DNA of 64,000 nucleotides, from contig NZ_CP061304.1 of NCBI RefSeq assembly GCF_018687735.1, forward strand, positions 1,674,001-1,738,000. The letters are read 5' to 3'. This stretch comes from Polynucleobacter sp. MG-5-Ahmo-C2. GTDB taxonomy: Bacteria; Pseudomonadota; Gammaproteobacteria; Burkholderiales; Burkholderiaceae. Under the pieces are notes generated by a model, which ran no database searches, was not told where the DNA came from, and was given only the letters and a program-made list of their open reading frames with translations. A program made the position numbers and the translations under genes. Below are positions 8,489-17,248 of this stretch, piece by piece; within the stretch, counting starts at the first letter, position 1, and each line of letters opens with the position of its first letter.

Positions 8489-9069
8489 GAAACTACCTTC
8501 GACTTAGGGGCAGGCGGCGTACCGCCTAGTCCTAACTCAAAGAAGGTATATGACAAAGTGATTGTCTTAACGTCATCGGGTAAGCCCGCATCAATCACAA
8601 ACACTACTGGCATCTTCTTTGTTTCATTTGCTGCTAGCGTTTGTTCCTGAAAACAAAAACACTCTAATTTAGTAAAAAACTCTGTTGCACTTTTAGGGGC
8701 GTAGCTCGGTATTGCCTGAGCCCGCACTACACGACCGAGATTATTGGTCACTTCATACACAATTTCAGTCATTTCACCGGGATGAACCTCCAAGAAGTTC
8801 TTCACAGGCTTGAATGTAAATGGTCCACGACTATTGGAATCAAACTCAATGGTTACAGTGCGCGCATAGTTAACCTGGGTATTGCCAACCTTATTTGGAC
8901 TAAAGGCTCTGACACCATAATCATTTTTACTAGTTACTACGTTAATGCCAGTGACCTCACACAAGGCCTTGTACATCGGAACCAAGGCATAACCAAAACC
9001 AAACATCATGACTGAAGCAATCAGCAGCTTCAATAAGATTTGGCGGTTAGCAGAATAAGTAGCTGTCAT
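8485..9069 (-). CDS. ctaG: Cytochrome c oxidase assembly protein CtaG/Cox11
   Basis: Periplasmic copper chaperone that loads CuB in subunit I. The 194 residues contain one N-terminal membrane helix (about 10-30), the MYKALCEVTGIN segment just after it with C37, and the copper-binding CxC pair C137/C139 in LECFCFQEQ. The rest is an immunoglobulin-like beta domain (DAGLPDDVKTITLSYTFFEL). Length and start match the family. It sits between the 43-residue small protein and DUF2970 in the cox operon. Confidence 0.97.
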   Translation of the reverse strand: MTATYSANRQILLKLLIASVMMFGFGYALVPMYKALCEVTGINVVTSKNDYGVRAFSPNKVGNTQVNYARTVTIEFDSNSRGPFTFKPVKNFLEVHPGEMTEIVYEVTNNLGRVVRAQAIPSYAPKSATEFFTKLECFCFQEQTLAANETKKMPVVFVIDAGLPDDVKTITLSYTFFELGLGGTPPAPKSKVVS

Positions 9070-9084
9070 ATTGGCAAAGTGGGA

Positions 9085-9216
9085 TTAACCCAAAACGCTC
9101 CACTTCATCACAATGCCGACAAAGAAGACTGCGGCAATGCTCAAAAGAATTAGCCCTAGGCGACGATTATTCGCAGCTAGGGCTTGTTTGGAAGACGTAT
9201 TAAATTCCTGCTTCAC
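9085..9216 (-). CDS. Cytochrome oxidase small assembly protein, 43 residues
   Basis: A short gene with a GTG start at 9216 lying inside the end of coxA (17-base overlap) and a stop at 9085, 16 bases before ctaG. The product has a basic, polar N-terminus ([19 protein letters not shown]) and a single membrane helix ([18 protein letters not shown]), ending KWSVLG. Betaproteobacteria carry a small single-helix protein of this kind exactly between coxA and ctaG. The call rests on position, length and the helix pattern. No other in-frame ATG could act as the start. Confidence 0.82.
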   Translation of the reverse strand: MKQEFNTSSKQALAANNRRLGLILLSIAAVFFVGIVMKWSVLG

Positions 9217-10819
9217 GCAACTGCTCTGCACTAGGAGGTGTTTCAAAGGTATGGTGTGGCGCTGGTGAAGGCACAGTCCACTCTAAACCCTTAGCACCAT
9301 CCCAAGGCTTGGCCGGAGCCTTCTCACCATAACCACGATACGCAGGCAATGCTACGCAGAACAAGAAGTACACCTGCGCTAAACCAAAACCTAGCGCTCC
9401 AATCGAGGCAATAGAATTGAAGTCAGCAAACTGAGTAGGGTAGTCTGCATAACGACGTGGCATACCAGCGAGGCCCAAGAAGTGCATTGGGAAGAAGGTG
9501 ATATTAAAGAAAATCATGGAAGCCCAGAAGTGGATCTTGCCACGCGTTTCACTGGCCATACGACCTGTCCACTTAGGACACCAGTAGTAGAAGCCAGCAA
9601 ACATTGCAAACAATGAACCTGCTACCAACACATAGTGGAAGTGAGCAACTACGTAATAGGTATCTTGCAAACCAATATCAATTGGCGCCATTGCCAAGAT
9701 CAACCCTGTAAAACCACCCATCGTAAATACGAAAATGAAGCCAATAGCCCACAACATTGGAGTTTCAAAGGTCATCGAACCTTTCCACATCGTTGCAACC
9801 CAGTTGAAAATTTTCACACCAGTTGGAACAGCAATCAACATCGTTGCATACATAAAGAACAGCTGACCAGTGACTGGCATGCCTGTTGCAAACATGTGGT
9901 GAGCCCAAACGATGAATGACAAGATCGCAATAGACGATGTTGCATAAACCATAGAGCTGTAGCCAAACAATGTTTTTCTGGAGAATGCTGGAACGATTTC
10001 ACTGACGATTCCAAAGGCAGGAAGAATCATGATGTAAACCTCTGGGTGCCCAAAGAACCAGAAGATATGCTGGAACATGACTGGGTCACCACCGCCAACA
10101 GCAGAGAAGAATGAAGTGCCAAAATGGCGGTCAGTCAATACCATGGTGATAGCGCCAGCCAATACAGGCATTACAGCTATCAACAAGTAAGCAGTGATCA
10201 ACCAAGTCCAGCAGAACATTGGCATCTTCATCAAAGTCATGCCAGGGGCACGCATATTCAAAATGGTCACGATGATATTGATCGAACCCATAATGGAAGA
10301 AGCACCCAATAAGTGGAGGGCAAAAATAGCCATGTCCATACCAGGACCCATCTGTGAGGTCAAAGGCGCATAGATGGTCCAACCACCTGCTGGAGCGCCA
10401 CCTGGAACTAGGAATGAGCTCAACAACAAGGTTGCAGCCACCGGCAAAATCCAGAAGCTGAAGTTATTCATACGGGCAAACGCCATATCAGACGCGCCAA
10501 TTTGCAAAGGCACCATCCAGTTAGCAAAGCCAACGAATGCCGGCATGATCGCACCAAATACCATTACCAAGCCATGCATGGTTGTTAGCTGATTAAAGAA
10601 CTCCGGGCGGAAAAACTGCAGGCCTGGTTGGAATAACTCCAAACGAATTCCCATGGCCATTACACCACCAGCCAGTAAGCTAACAAATGAGAAGATCAGA
10701 TACATCGTGCCGATGTCTTTGTGGTTTGTTGCAAACAACCAACGACGCCATCCGTGTGGCGTGTGATCATCATGCGCGTGGTCGTGTGCGTGATCGTGGG
10801 TAGTAGAGACTGTGCTCAT
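9200..10819 (-). CDS. coxA: Cytochrome c oxidase subunit I
   Basis: Catalytic haem-copper subunit (haem a, haem a3-CuB) that reduces oxygen to water and pumps protons. At 539 residues with twelve hydrophobic segments it is full length. Seen are GHPEVYI, with the His and Tyr of the CuB site and the Glu of the D channel, the paired [11 protein letters not shown] histidines, and [11 protein letters not shown]. This marks it as a type A1 oxidase. The N-terminus is histidine-rich ([12 protein letters not shown], about residues 8-19), a possible metal-binding stretch. Its end overlaps the 43-residue assembly gene. Confidence 0.98.
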   Translation of the reverse strand: MSTVSTTHDHAHDHAHDDHTPHGWRRWLFATNHKDIGTMYLIFSFVSLLAGGVMAMGIRLELFQPGLQFFRPEFFNQLTTMHGLVMVFGAIMPAFVGFANWMVPLQIGASDMAFARMNNFSFWILPVAATLLLSSFLVPGGAPAGGWTIYAPLTSQMGPGMDMAIFALHLLGASSIMGSINIIVTILNMRAPGMTLMKMPMFCWTWLITAYLLIAVMPVLAGAITMVLTDRHFGTSFFSAVGGGDPVMFQHIFWFFGHPEVYIMILPAFGIVSEIVPAFSRKTLFGYSSMVYATSSIAILSFIVWAHHMFATGMPVTGQLFFMYATMLIAVPTGVKIFNWVATMWKGSMTFETPMLWAIGFIFVFTMGGFTGLILAMAPIDIGLQDTYYVVAHFHYVLVAGSLFAMFAGFYYWCPKWTGRMASETRGKIHFWASMIFFNITFFPMHFLGLAGMPRRYADYPTQFADFNSIASIGALGFGLAQVYFLFCVALPAYRGYGEKAPAKPWDGAKGLEWTVPSPAPHHTFETPPSAEQLREAGI

Positions 10820-10861
10820 GAATTACTCCGGTTTCGTTTTATCTGTATTAGTTAATTTGGA

Positions 10862-12019
10862 TTACTTGCCGCCACGTGCGGTAATAATTTGTTGGGTCTG
10901 AATTACCTCACCCGTCTTATTACCCCATGAGTTACGGGTGTAGGTAATAACGGCGGCGATATCGCCATCAGAAATTACGCCAGCCCATTTAGGCATTGCA
11001 TTTTTACCGTTGAGCAGAATGTTGTATTGACCTTCCTTTGGTCCATTCACCACTTTGCTACCGTCTAGCGCTGGGAATGCGCCCGCACCCTTACCATTTG
11101 GCTGGTGACATGCAGCACAATTCGCTGCATACACTTTTGCACCACGTTCTTTTTGCTCATCTAAGGTGTAAACCTTGGAAGGGTCATCACCGCCAGCACC
11201 CATTTCTTTTTTCTTCTGAGCAACCCAAGCCGTGTAGTCCTCTTGTGAAACTACTTTTACAACGATAGGCATGAAGGCATGCTCTGCACCACACAACTCA
11301 GAACACTGGCCGCGGAATGTACCAATTTTCTCAGCTCTAAACCAAGTATCACGAACAAAGCCTGGGATCGCGTCTTGCTTTACACCAAAGGCTGGAATAG
11401 TCCACGCATGAATCACGTCATTTGCAGTTGTGATCAAACGAATTTTTTTGCCCACTGGCACAACCATTTCGTTATCCACTTCCATTAAATAGGTATCTGA
11501 CTTAGGTGCCAAGTTGTTAATTGCTTCACGTGATGTAGCTAAGGTGGATAAGAAACTAATGCCTTCGCCTTCGCCTTTGATGTAGTCGTAACCCCATTTC
11601 CACTGATAACCAGTGGTCTTAATGGTGATATCTGAATTGGTTGTATCTTTCATTGCCACAACCGTTTTTGTTGCAGGCAATGCCATGCCAATAACGATGA
11701 GCAAAGGAATGACTGTCCAAATGATTTCAACGGTTGTGCTCTCGTGGAAAGAGGCTGATTTATGACCCAATGATTTGCGGTGTTTCAAGATGGAATAGAA
11801 CATCACCCCAAATACACCGATAAAGATCAACGCACAGATCGCCAACATCATCCAATGCAACCAGTGGATCTCTTGCATGATTTTGGTTGCAGGTGCAGCA
11901 AAATTTAACTGATTAACAGCTGGGCCACCCGGCATATTTTCAGATGCCTGTGCAAAAGCAGTGCCAAAGGCTGCTACTAAATAGAGCGAAGCCCTAATGA
12001 CTTTTCCAAATAAATTCAT
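10862..12019 (-). CDS. coxB: Cytochrome c oxidase subunit II with fused cytochrome c domain
   Basis: Subunit II carries the CuA centre that accepts electrons from cytochrome c. The 385 residues comprise a signal peptide (cleavage near AFAQA, 20-25), two membrane helices (about 55-78 and 98-118), a cupredoxin domain with CuA ligands H204, C239, E241, C243, H247 and M250, and a C-terminal class I cytochrome c domain with C301-A-A-C304-H305. The fused cytochrome makes this a caa3-type arrangement. It is the first gene of the cox operon, and a TATAAT-containing promoter lies about 90 bases upstream. Confidence 0.98.
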   Translation of the reverse strand: MNLFGKVIRASLYLVAAFGTAFAQASENMPGGPAVNQLNFAAPATKIMQEIHWLHWMMLAICALIFIGVFGVMFYSILKHRKSLGHKSASFHESTTVEIIWTVIPLLIVIGMALPATKTVVAMKDTTNSDITIKTTGYQWKWGYDYIKGEGEGISFLSTLATSREAINNLAPKSDTYLMEVDNEMVVPVGKKIRLITTANDVIHAWTIPAFGVKQDAIPGFVRDTWFRAEKIGTFRGQCSELCGAEHAFMPIVVKVVSQEDYTAWVAQKKKEMGAGGDDPSKVYTLDEQKERGAKVYAANCAACHQPNGKGAGAFPALDGSKVVNGPKEGQYNILLNGKNAMPKWAGVISDGDIAAVITYTRNSWGNKTGEVIQTQQIITARGGK

Positions 12020-12108
12020 CTTATTCTCTGTTTATTGTCGCGAGCAAAGTGGCTAAAAACGCCACAAAATGCCCAAAAAGCGGTCTAAAGCCAATACATC
12101 CAGCGGTA

Positions 12109-12137
12109 ATTATAGGGTTAATTGAGCTCAACAACAA
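12109..12137 (-). promoter_or_regulatory. Probable sigma-70 promoter of the cox operon
   Basis: Read on the minus strand, a perfect -10 TATAAT (12114-12109) follows TTGTTG (12137-12132) at the ideal 17-base spacing. It gives a leader of about 80 bases before coxB. The rest of the 180-base gap between coxB and the methyltransferase gene holds nothing else I can identify. Confidence 0.65.
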
Positions 12138-12199
12138 ACCGACCTAACCCAAGCTAATCCAATCTTGGCAATGGTTAAAATGATAGTAAGCACTCACAC

Positions 12200-12997
12200 T
12201 TAAGCAGAATCTGACCTAGTCTTGCGCCCAATTTGATTTATATCAATATAGGCGATGTTGTCCCGTGCTTTCGTAAGATGTTTTCCTATCACCCAAGCGT
12301 GTCCATACACCACCTCTAATGTCATTTTTTGCGGCAAAACTCCGCTTTTGAACTGTTCAATTGCTGGCATTTGTAGCAATTTCAATGCACCTGCATCAGC
12401 CATTAATAGTGCATCAGACTGGTAATCAAGGCTTATAAATTCCATATCCATTACAGGATCCAAAAAACGCTCTCCGAGAAGAGCATCCCCCATATCGTGC
12501 ATATCCCAAGGACTCAATAAATTTTTTAACTTCAGGACACCCAGCTCAAGAGCGCGTAATTCATTTCCGGTATCAGGCCCTAAGTAGCTAAAAGTGATTA
12601 AGCCGCCCTCTCGCAAAATACGCCAACACTCTTGCAAAAAATGTCGTGGATCAGGCAAGTCTTGCAACAAGAGATCACTGAACACCAAATCAACAGAATT
12701 GTCTGGAAGATTAAATTTATCATTTGCTAGGTAACTAGCTATGGGTTCCGCATTCCTATTAAACAAAGAGCGCCAATTAGATAAAGCTTTTGAGCGCCAC
12801 ATGTCAAAACCAGAAATTCCCTCTTCAGACAGACTATGAATATTTGCATTGGGATAGCGTTTTGCAAAAGAAGCCAAATGCTTTCCAGGAAAATCCGGAA
12901 CGATAAGAACATCCTTGACATCGAGTTTGACGACATCGAGTTTTTGCAACATGCGGTCTGCAATTTCGTCTTGTAACCATCTGATCGGCTGGGTCAT
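12200..12997 (-). CDS. BioC-like SAM-dependent methyltransferase
   Basis: A 265-residue class I methyltransferase-type protein. It resembles BioC, which methylates malonyl-ACP to start biotin synthesis, in the segments DLVFSDLLLQDLPDPRHFLQE (about 103-123), WRILREGGLITFSYLGPDT (125-143) and the following ELRALE. The glycine-rich motif I expected near residues 30-38 is degenerate (VLIVPDFPGKH instead of a DxGxGxG form), so SAM binding or activity may be altered. The biotin ligase gene birA is 20 kb away and no other biotin biosynthesis gene is visible here. It is head-to-head with comF. Confidence 0.8.
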   Translation of the reverse strand: MTQPIRWLQDEIADRMLQKLDVVKLDVKDVLIVPDFPGKHLASFAKRYPNANIHSLSEEGISGFDMWRSKALSNWRSLFNRNAEPIASYLANDKFNLPDNSVDLVFSDLLLQDLPDPRHFLQECWRILREGGLITFSYLGPDTGNELRALELGVLKLKNLLSPWDMHDMGDALLGERFLDPVMDMEFISLDYQSDALLMADAGALKLLQMPAIEQFKSGVLPQKMTLEVVYGHAWVIGKHLTKARDNIAYIDINQIGRKTRSDSA

Positions 12998-13020
12998 TGA
13001 CTCAGTATACTCAGCGCCCC

Positions 13021-13770
13021 ATGCGTTTTCTAGAGAAGATTTTTCAATCTATTAGCCAGCAAGTTCTGCCAAGCGCCTGCATCGTCTGTGAGCGCCATCA
13101 ACTGAACTCAATTTGCGCACAATGTTTGCAATCCTTAAGGACGGATGGCTTACTCAATTTTGAATGTTGCTTTCAGTGTGGCATCACCCTAAAAATGCCA
13201 GAGCTTAAAGAGCAGCGCTGTAAACAATGCAAAATTAATCCACCTTATTTTGATAAAACTTATTGCCTAGATCGCTATGAAGGTGCACTACAAAATGCAA
13301 TCCATCAACTGAAGTATCAGAAACGTCTTGCTCATGCCCATGGACTAGCAAATGTGTGGAATCAACTGCTTCCGAAGCAGTTAGAAAATAGCAATGCAAG
13401 TTTTCTACTGCCCGTACCCCTGAGTACACAGAAATTATCCTCACGGGGTTTTAATCAAAGCTGGGAGATTGCGCGCAGAATTCATTGCAATCCAAGTATC
13501 CAGAAATTACCTCGCGCACTAAAGCGCCATCATCATGAAATTCAACAAGCAGGAGGTGGGCTTTCTGCCAGACGCCTAGCAATACGAGACATGTTTTATC
13601 TTGATGACAACTTTATGCCGCTTTTACAGGGTGAAAACGTCATTGTTTTTGATGATGTGATGACCAGTGGAGCCACTCTTAATGAAATCGCACGCGTTCT
13701 GAAGGACAATGGTGCATCACACGTCACCAACTGGGTTTTACTCAGAACAGCAAGAGCGCCACATGTTTAA
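13021..13770 (+). CDS. comF: ComF family phosphoribosyltransferase-like protein
   Basis: About 249 residues from the ATG at 13021; an upstream in-frame TTG at 12997 abuts the divergent methyltransferase start and is less likely. The N-terminus has several CxxC pairs (CIVC, CAQC, CFQC, CKQC) typical of the ComF zinc-binding region, then the PRTase fold with the PRPP-binding motif VIVFDDVMTSGATL near the C-terminus. ComF proteins are linked to DNA uptake and recombination in naturally competent bacteria. The last 8 bases overlap the start of trmL. Confidence 0.92.
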   Translation: MRFLEKIFQSISQQVLPSACIVCERHQLNSICAQCLQSLRTDGLLNFECCFQCGITLKMPELKEQRCKQCKINPPYFDKTYCLDRYEGALQNAIHQLKYQKRLAHAHGLANVWNQLLPKQLENSNASFLLPVPLSTQKLSSRGFNQSWEIARRIHCNPSIQKLPRALKRHHHEIQQAGGGLSARRLAIRDMFYLDDNFMPLLQGENVIVFDDVMTSGATLNEIARVLKDNGASHVTNWVLLRTARAPHV

Positions 13771-14233
13771 TATTGTTTTATTCGAGCCTGAAATCCCACC
13801 AAATACCGGCAACATCATTAGACTATGCGCCAATACCGGAGCTACGCTGCATTTGATTGAGCCCCTAGGATTTCCAATGGAAGATGCCAAACTGCGCAGA
13901 GCAGGGCTCGACTATCATGAGTTCGCGAAAGTAAAGGTTCACGCCAATTGGGCGCAATTTCTTCAAGATGAACAACCGGACCCAAAACACCTATTTGCTT
14001 TAACAACAAAAGGAAGTGGAAGGTTTCATGAAGGCAAATACACCCCTCACGATTACTTTGTGTTTGGCTCCGAGACGAAAGGCATTACTGACGAAGTGCG
14101 TAACTCCATCCCAGAAAATAATCAAATGCGCCTGGCAATGCAAGATAGTAGTCGTAGTTTGAACTTATCTAATACGGTAGCGATTGTGGTGTATGAGGCC
14201 TGGCGCCAAAATGGTCTGGCAGGCGGCAAATGA
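13763..14233 (+). CDS. trmL: tRNA (cytidine(34)-2'-O)-methyltransferase TrmL
   Basis: SPOUT-class methyltransferase that 2'-O-methylates the wobble base of tRNA-Leu isoacceptors. The 156-residue protein starts at the ATG at 13763 (MFNIVLFEPEIPPNTGN), the normal family N-terminus; the longer frame into comF is not used. The trefoil-knot motifs are visible: NTGNIIRLCANTGA, then FGSETKGI, then SLNLSNTVAIVVYEAWRQ at the C-terminus. It overlaps comF by 8 bases, so the two are probably co-transcribed, and is convergent with gpsA. Confidence 0.96.
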   Translation: MFNIVLFEPEIPPNTGNIIRLCANTGATLHLIEPLGFPMEDAKLRRAGLDYHEFAKVKVHANWAQFLQDEQPDPKHLFALTTKGSGRFHEGKYTPHDYFVFGSETKGITDEVRNSIPENNQMRLAMQDSSRSLNLSNTVAIVVYEAWRQNGLAGGK

Positions 14234-14251
14234 AAGCTTGGCCGGGGCGAA

Positions 14252-15274
14252 CTAAGCCTCTATTTTTGGGTCCCGGCCCATTAGCTTCTTGAGTGCTTCT
14301 GGTGGTGAAAGTCTGCCAGCAAGCACTTCACCCATCATTGTAGTAATTGGCATCTCAACACCCAGGCGCTTCGCCAAATCTCCTACTGCAGCAGCGCAAA
14401 GGACCCCTTCAGCCACATGGCCTAGGCCAGACAAAATCTCTTTTAATGATTTACCGGAGGCAAGTTCGAGACCTACGCGTCGATTACGAGAAAGATCTCC
14501 TGTTGCCGTCAATATGAGGTCGCCAACTCCCGTGAGGCCCATACAGGTTTCTGGTCTACCACCGGCTGCCTTCACTAAGCGCATCATCTCAGCCAAACCG
14601 CGCGTAAGAACAGCAGCCCGAGCATTTAAACCCAAATCCAAGCCATCGCCAATACCAGCGGCAATTGCTAAAACGTTTTTAATCGCGCCACCTAACTCCA
14701 CACCCACCAAATCATCACTTGAATAAACGCGCATATTGCCATGATGAAACGCAGCTTGTGCTACAACACACAAATCAGCGGAAGTGCTGGCAATTGTTAA
14801 GGCACATGGCATCCCGGCGCCGACCTCTGATGCAAAGCTGGGTCCAGATAATGCGCCATAAGAATGGCAAATGCCATGGTTATGTAACTGATCCTCACGC
14901 TCAACCACTTGATGCGGCAACAATGCTGTAGTTGGCTCCAAACCTTTACATAACCAAATAATATTGAGAGGATGCTCAGCAATTTTTAATACTTGGGCAA
15001 TTGTTTCTGAAAGCCCAGACATTGGCGTTGCAATCACCAATAGATCATCAGCAAAAAGTCTTTGAATAGCGACAGAGAGATTGCTCTCTAATGTAATGTT
15101 TTTGGGCAACTGAATGTTAGGCAGATAGGAGCGGTTCTCGCCGCTCCTATCAATATCTGCCAGTTGATCTTTGCTGCGAGACCACAAGCAAACATCTCCA
15201 TCCTTGAGGTGGCGCGCCGCTTGTGCAGCCATCGCCGTTCCCCAAGCTCCAGCACCAATCAGGGTCACTTTCAT
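14252..15274 (-). CDS. gpsA: Glycerol-3-phosphate dehydrogenase [NAD(P)+]
   Basis: Reduces dihydroxyacetone phosphate to sn-glycerol-3-phosphate for phospholipid synthesis. The 340 residues start with the Rossmann motif VTLIGAGAWGTAMA (3-16). The catalytic region is GVELGGAIKNVLAIAAGIGDGL, with the conserved Lys in GAIKN, and the C-terminal part has TGVGDLILTATGDLSRNR. It is the last gene of the rhodanese-grxC-secB-gpsA run, 24 bases after secB; this secB-gpsA linkage is common in proteobacteria. Confidence 0.97.
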   Translation of the reverse strand: MKVTLIGAGAWGTAMAAQAARHLKDGDVCLWSRSKDQLADIDRSGENRSYLPNIQLPKNITLESNLSVAIQRLFADDLLVIATPMSGLSETIAQVLKIAEHPLNIIWLCKGLEPTTALLPHQVVEREDQLHNHGICHSYGALSGPSFASEVGAGMPCALTIASTSADLCVVAQAAFHHGNMRVYSSDDLVGVELGGAIKNVLAIAAGIGDGLDLGLNARAAVLTRGLAEMMRLVKAAGGRPETCMGLTGVGDLILTATGDLSRNRRVGLELASGKSLKEILSGLGHVAEGVLCAAAVGDLAKRLGVEMPITTMMGEVLAGRLSPPEALKKLMGRDPKIEA

Positions 15275-15298
15275 GATCTAAGAGCCCCTTGTTTAGAG

Positions 15299-15820
15299 CT
15301 AATGGGGAAAAATAATTTTGCTCTCATCAGTGGCGCCACTCTCTGTGCCAGCTGCCTGTTGAGCTTGCATGAGGCGGTGCTCATACATGCCATGGAAATT
15401 AATCTCATTCAGATGAATGGGCTGGAAGCCGGCGCGACTAATGATGTCGGCAATATTTGAACGAAGGTATGGGTACAAAATGGTTGGGCAGGCAATACCC
15501 AGCATCGGATCAAGCTGTTGCGGTGGAATGTTACTGAATTCAAAAATGCCAGCTTGCTTAGCCTCAACCAAGAACAGCACTTTTGAGTCTACTTTGGCGG
15601 TAACGGTAGAGATAATCGCCACCTCAAAAATGCTCTCGCTTAATGGGCTAACAGCAATATCAACCTCTACTTCTACTTGAGGCTCTGCAGCAACCAATAA
15701 AATTTGTGGCGCATTAGGCTGTTCCAATGAAAGATCTTTAAGATAAATGCGCTGAATCCGAAATCCAGGTTCATTTGAGTTATCAGCCCCTGCTTGAGGT
15801 GCGGTAGATTGTTCAGTCAT
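15299..15820 (-). CDS. secB: Protein-export chaperone SecB
   Basis: Tetrameric cytosolic chaperone that keeps preproteins unfolded and delivers them to SecA. The 173-residue product shows [19 protein letters not shown] near the N-terminus and the FPYLR-like segment [27 protein letters not shown] in the second half, where the family usually has a Phe before PYLR. The N- and C-terminal tails are longer than in E. coli SecB (155 residues). It lies between grxC and gpsA on the minus strand. Confidence 0.96.
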   Translation of the reverse strand: MTEQSTAPQAGADNSNEPGFRIQRIYLKDLSLEQPNAPQILLVAAEPQVEVEVDIAVSPLSESIFEVAIISTVTAKVDSKVLFLVEAKQAGIFEFSNIPPQQLDPMLGIACPTILYPYLRSNIADIISRAGFQPIHLNEINFHGMYEHRLMQAQQAAGTESGATDESKIIFPH

Positions 15821-15847
15821 TGCTATCTTTCTTGACGAATTAATACA

Positions 15848-16108
15848 TTAAACCAATAAGGGATCGAGCTTACCTGCACGATCTAAAGCCACAAGATCAT
15901 CGTATCCACCAACATGAGTGTCACCAATATAAATTTGCGGAACAGTGCGGCGACCAGTGCGGGTCATCATGAGCTCACGCTGCGCAGGATCACGATCAAT
16001 CAAAATCTTTTCTAAATTACTCACGCCTTTTTTGAGCAATAGCTTTTCAGCCATTACGCAATATGGACAAACTTGGGTGCTGTACATGGTTACTGGGGTC
16101 ATAGACAT
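15848..16108 (-). CDS. grxC: Glutaredoxin 3
   Basis: Small glutathione-dependent disulfide reductase. The 86 residues contain the dithiol active site C14-P-Y-C17 and the glutathione-binding segments TVPQIYIG and HVGGYDDLVAL. The ATG at 16108 overlaps the rhodanese stop by one base; the internal methionines (M3, M8) are possible starts. It belongs to the rhodanese-grxC-secB-gpsA operon. Confidence 0.95.
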   Translation of the reverse strand: MSMTPVTMYSTQVCPYCVMAEKLLLKKGVSNLEKILIDRDPAQRELMMTRTGRRTVPQIYIGDTHVGGYDDLVALDRAGKLDPLLV

Positions 16109-16524
16109 TACTTAACCAAGGGAAGGGATGCCTGTTTCCAAGCATGGACGCCACCCTCAAGAGCTCCAACCTCAGCGAACCCTAACTTTTGAACCTCGGC
16201 AATAGCCTTACGAGAATAGGCCCCGGTTTCGCAAACCAGAACTACTGGAAGCTTGCGGTCTAACTTGAGCTTCTCAATCGCAGCCGAGATCTCGGACGTA
16301 CTAATGAATTTGGCCCCAGGGAGTCGGCCTGCCTTATAAGCCTCTTCAGGGCGCAAGTCCAAAACATAGGCCTTTCGACGATTAATCCAAATCGTAGCTT
16401 CGGTAGGCGACAAGCCCTTTCCGCCAATAAGCGTAGATAATGAGGGTAGGAAGAGCGCGGCGCCCGAAACTAAAAGCAGGGCAATAAGCGCTAAATTATC
16501 AATTTGAGTGAGAAAGTTCATCAC
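16108..16524 (-). CDS. Membrane-anchored rhodanese-like protein
   Basis: One N-terminal membrane helix (about residues 11-32) is followed by a single rhodanese domain (about 38-138) with the active-site cysteine C98 in the loop CETGAYSRKA. Rhodanese domains carry persulfide sulfur; single-domain membrane-bound forms next to grxC and secB are common, but their substrate is not known. A DLRPEEAYKAGRLPGA segment matches the family. Only 19 bases separate its start from that of the divergent gpmA. Confidence 0.92.
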   Translation of the reverse strand: MMNFLTQIDNLALIALLLVSGAALFLPSLSTLIGGKGLSPTEATIWINRRKAYVLDLRPEEAYKAGRLPGAKFISTSEISAAIEKLKLDRKLPVVLVCETGAYSRKAIAEVQKLGFAEVGALEGGVHAWKQASLPLVK

Positions 16525-16543
16525 CGGATTATAGAATGGCTCT

Positions 16544-17233
16544 ATGAAACAACTTGTCCTTATTCGTCATGGCGAATCCGCCTGGAACCTTGAAAATCGC
16601 TTCACTGGCTGGGCAGACGTTGACTTGACCCCAAAAGGCGCAGAACAAGCCCTAGCAGCCGGTGAAAGCCTTAAAAAAGCAGGCTATGAGTTTGATGTGG
16701 CTTACACCTCAGTTTTAAGACGCGCCATTCGCACCCTTTGGCATGTTCAAGACGCTATGGATTTAATGTGGCTTCCTGTTGTTCATAGCTGGAGGTTGAA
16801 TGAGCGTCATTACGGTGCGCTCACAGGTCTCAATAAAGCAGAGACTGCGACTAAGTATGGTGACGAACAAGTTCATATCTGGCGCCGCTCTTATGATGTT
16901 CGCCCGCCATTGCTAGAGCCTAGTGATGAGCGCAATCCTATAAATGACCAGCGCTATTCAAAACTAAATACTTCGGACATTCCTTTAGGGGAGTGTCTCA
17001 AAGACAATGTAGAGCGCGTGCTACCTCTATGGAATGAGTCGATTGCACCAGCTCTCAAAGCTGGAAAACGTGTACTCTTAGTTGCGCATGGCAATAGCAT
17101 CCGCTCTTTAATTAAATACTTGGACCAAATGTCTGACGCAGCCATTATGGAAGTGAATGTTCCTAATGGCGTACCACTTGTGTATGAGCTTGATGACAAT
17201 CTCAAACCCATTCAACACTTTTATCTGGACTAG
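16544..17233 (+). CDS. gpmA: 2,3-bisphosphoglycerate-dependent phosphoglycerate mutase
   Basis: Glycolytic and gluconeogenic interconversion of 3- and 2-phosphoglycerate. The 229 residues carry the phosphohistidine motif RHGESAWN (H9), [13 protein letters not shown], the [12 protein letters not shown] segment and the second catalytic histidine in AHGNSIRSL. Length is slightly below the 250 of E. coli GpmA, typical for beta-proteobacterial forms. ctpA follows after 15 bases and moeB after that, probably in one operon. Confidence 0.97.
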   Translation: MKQLVLIRHGESAWNLENRFTGWADVDLTPKGAEQALAAGESLKKAGYEFDVAYTSVLRRAIRTLWHVQDAMDLMWLPVVHSWRLNERHYGALTGLNKAETATKYGDEQVHIWRRSYDVRPPLLEPSDERNPINDQRYSKLNTSDIPLGECLKDNVERVLPLWNESIAPALKAGKRVLLVAHGNSIRSLIKYLDQMSDAAIMEVNVPNGVPLVYELDDNLKPIQHFYLD

Positions 17234-17248
17234 GGTCAAAAAAGAAAC

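Noticed and set aside
14240..14278. Inverted repeat GGCCGGG/CCCGGCC as a terminator between trmL and gpsA
   Set aside because: The loop is about 25 bases, there is no T-run, and it overlaps the gpsA C-terminal codons.
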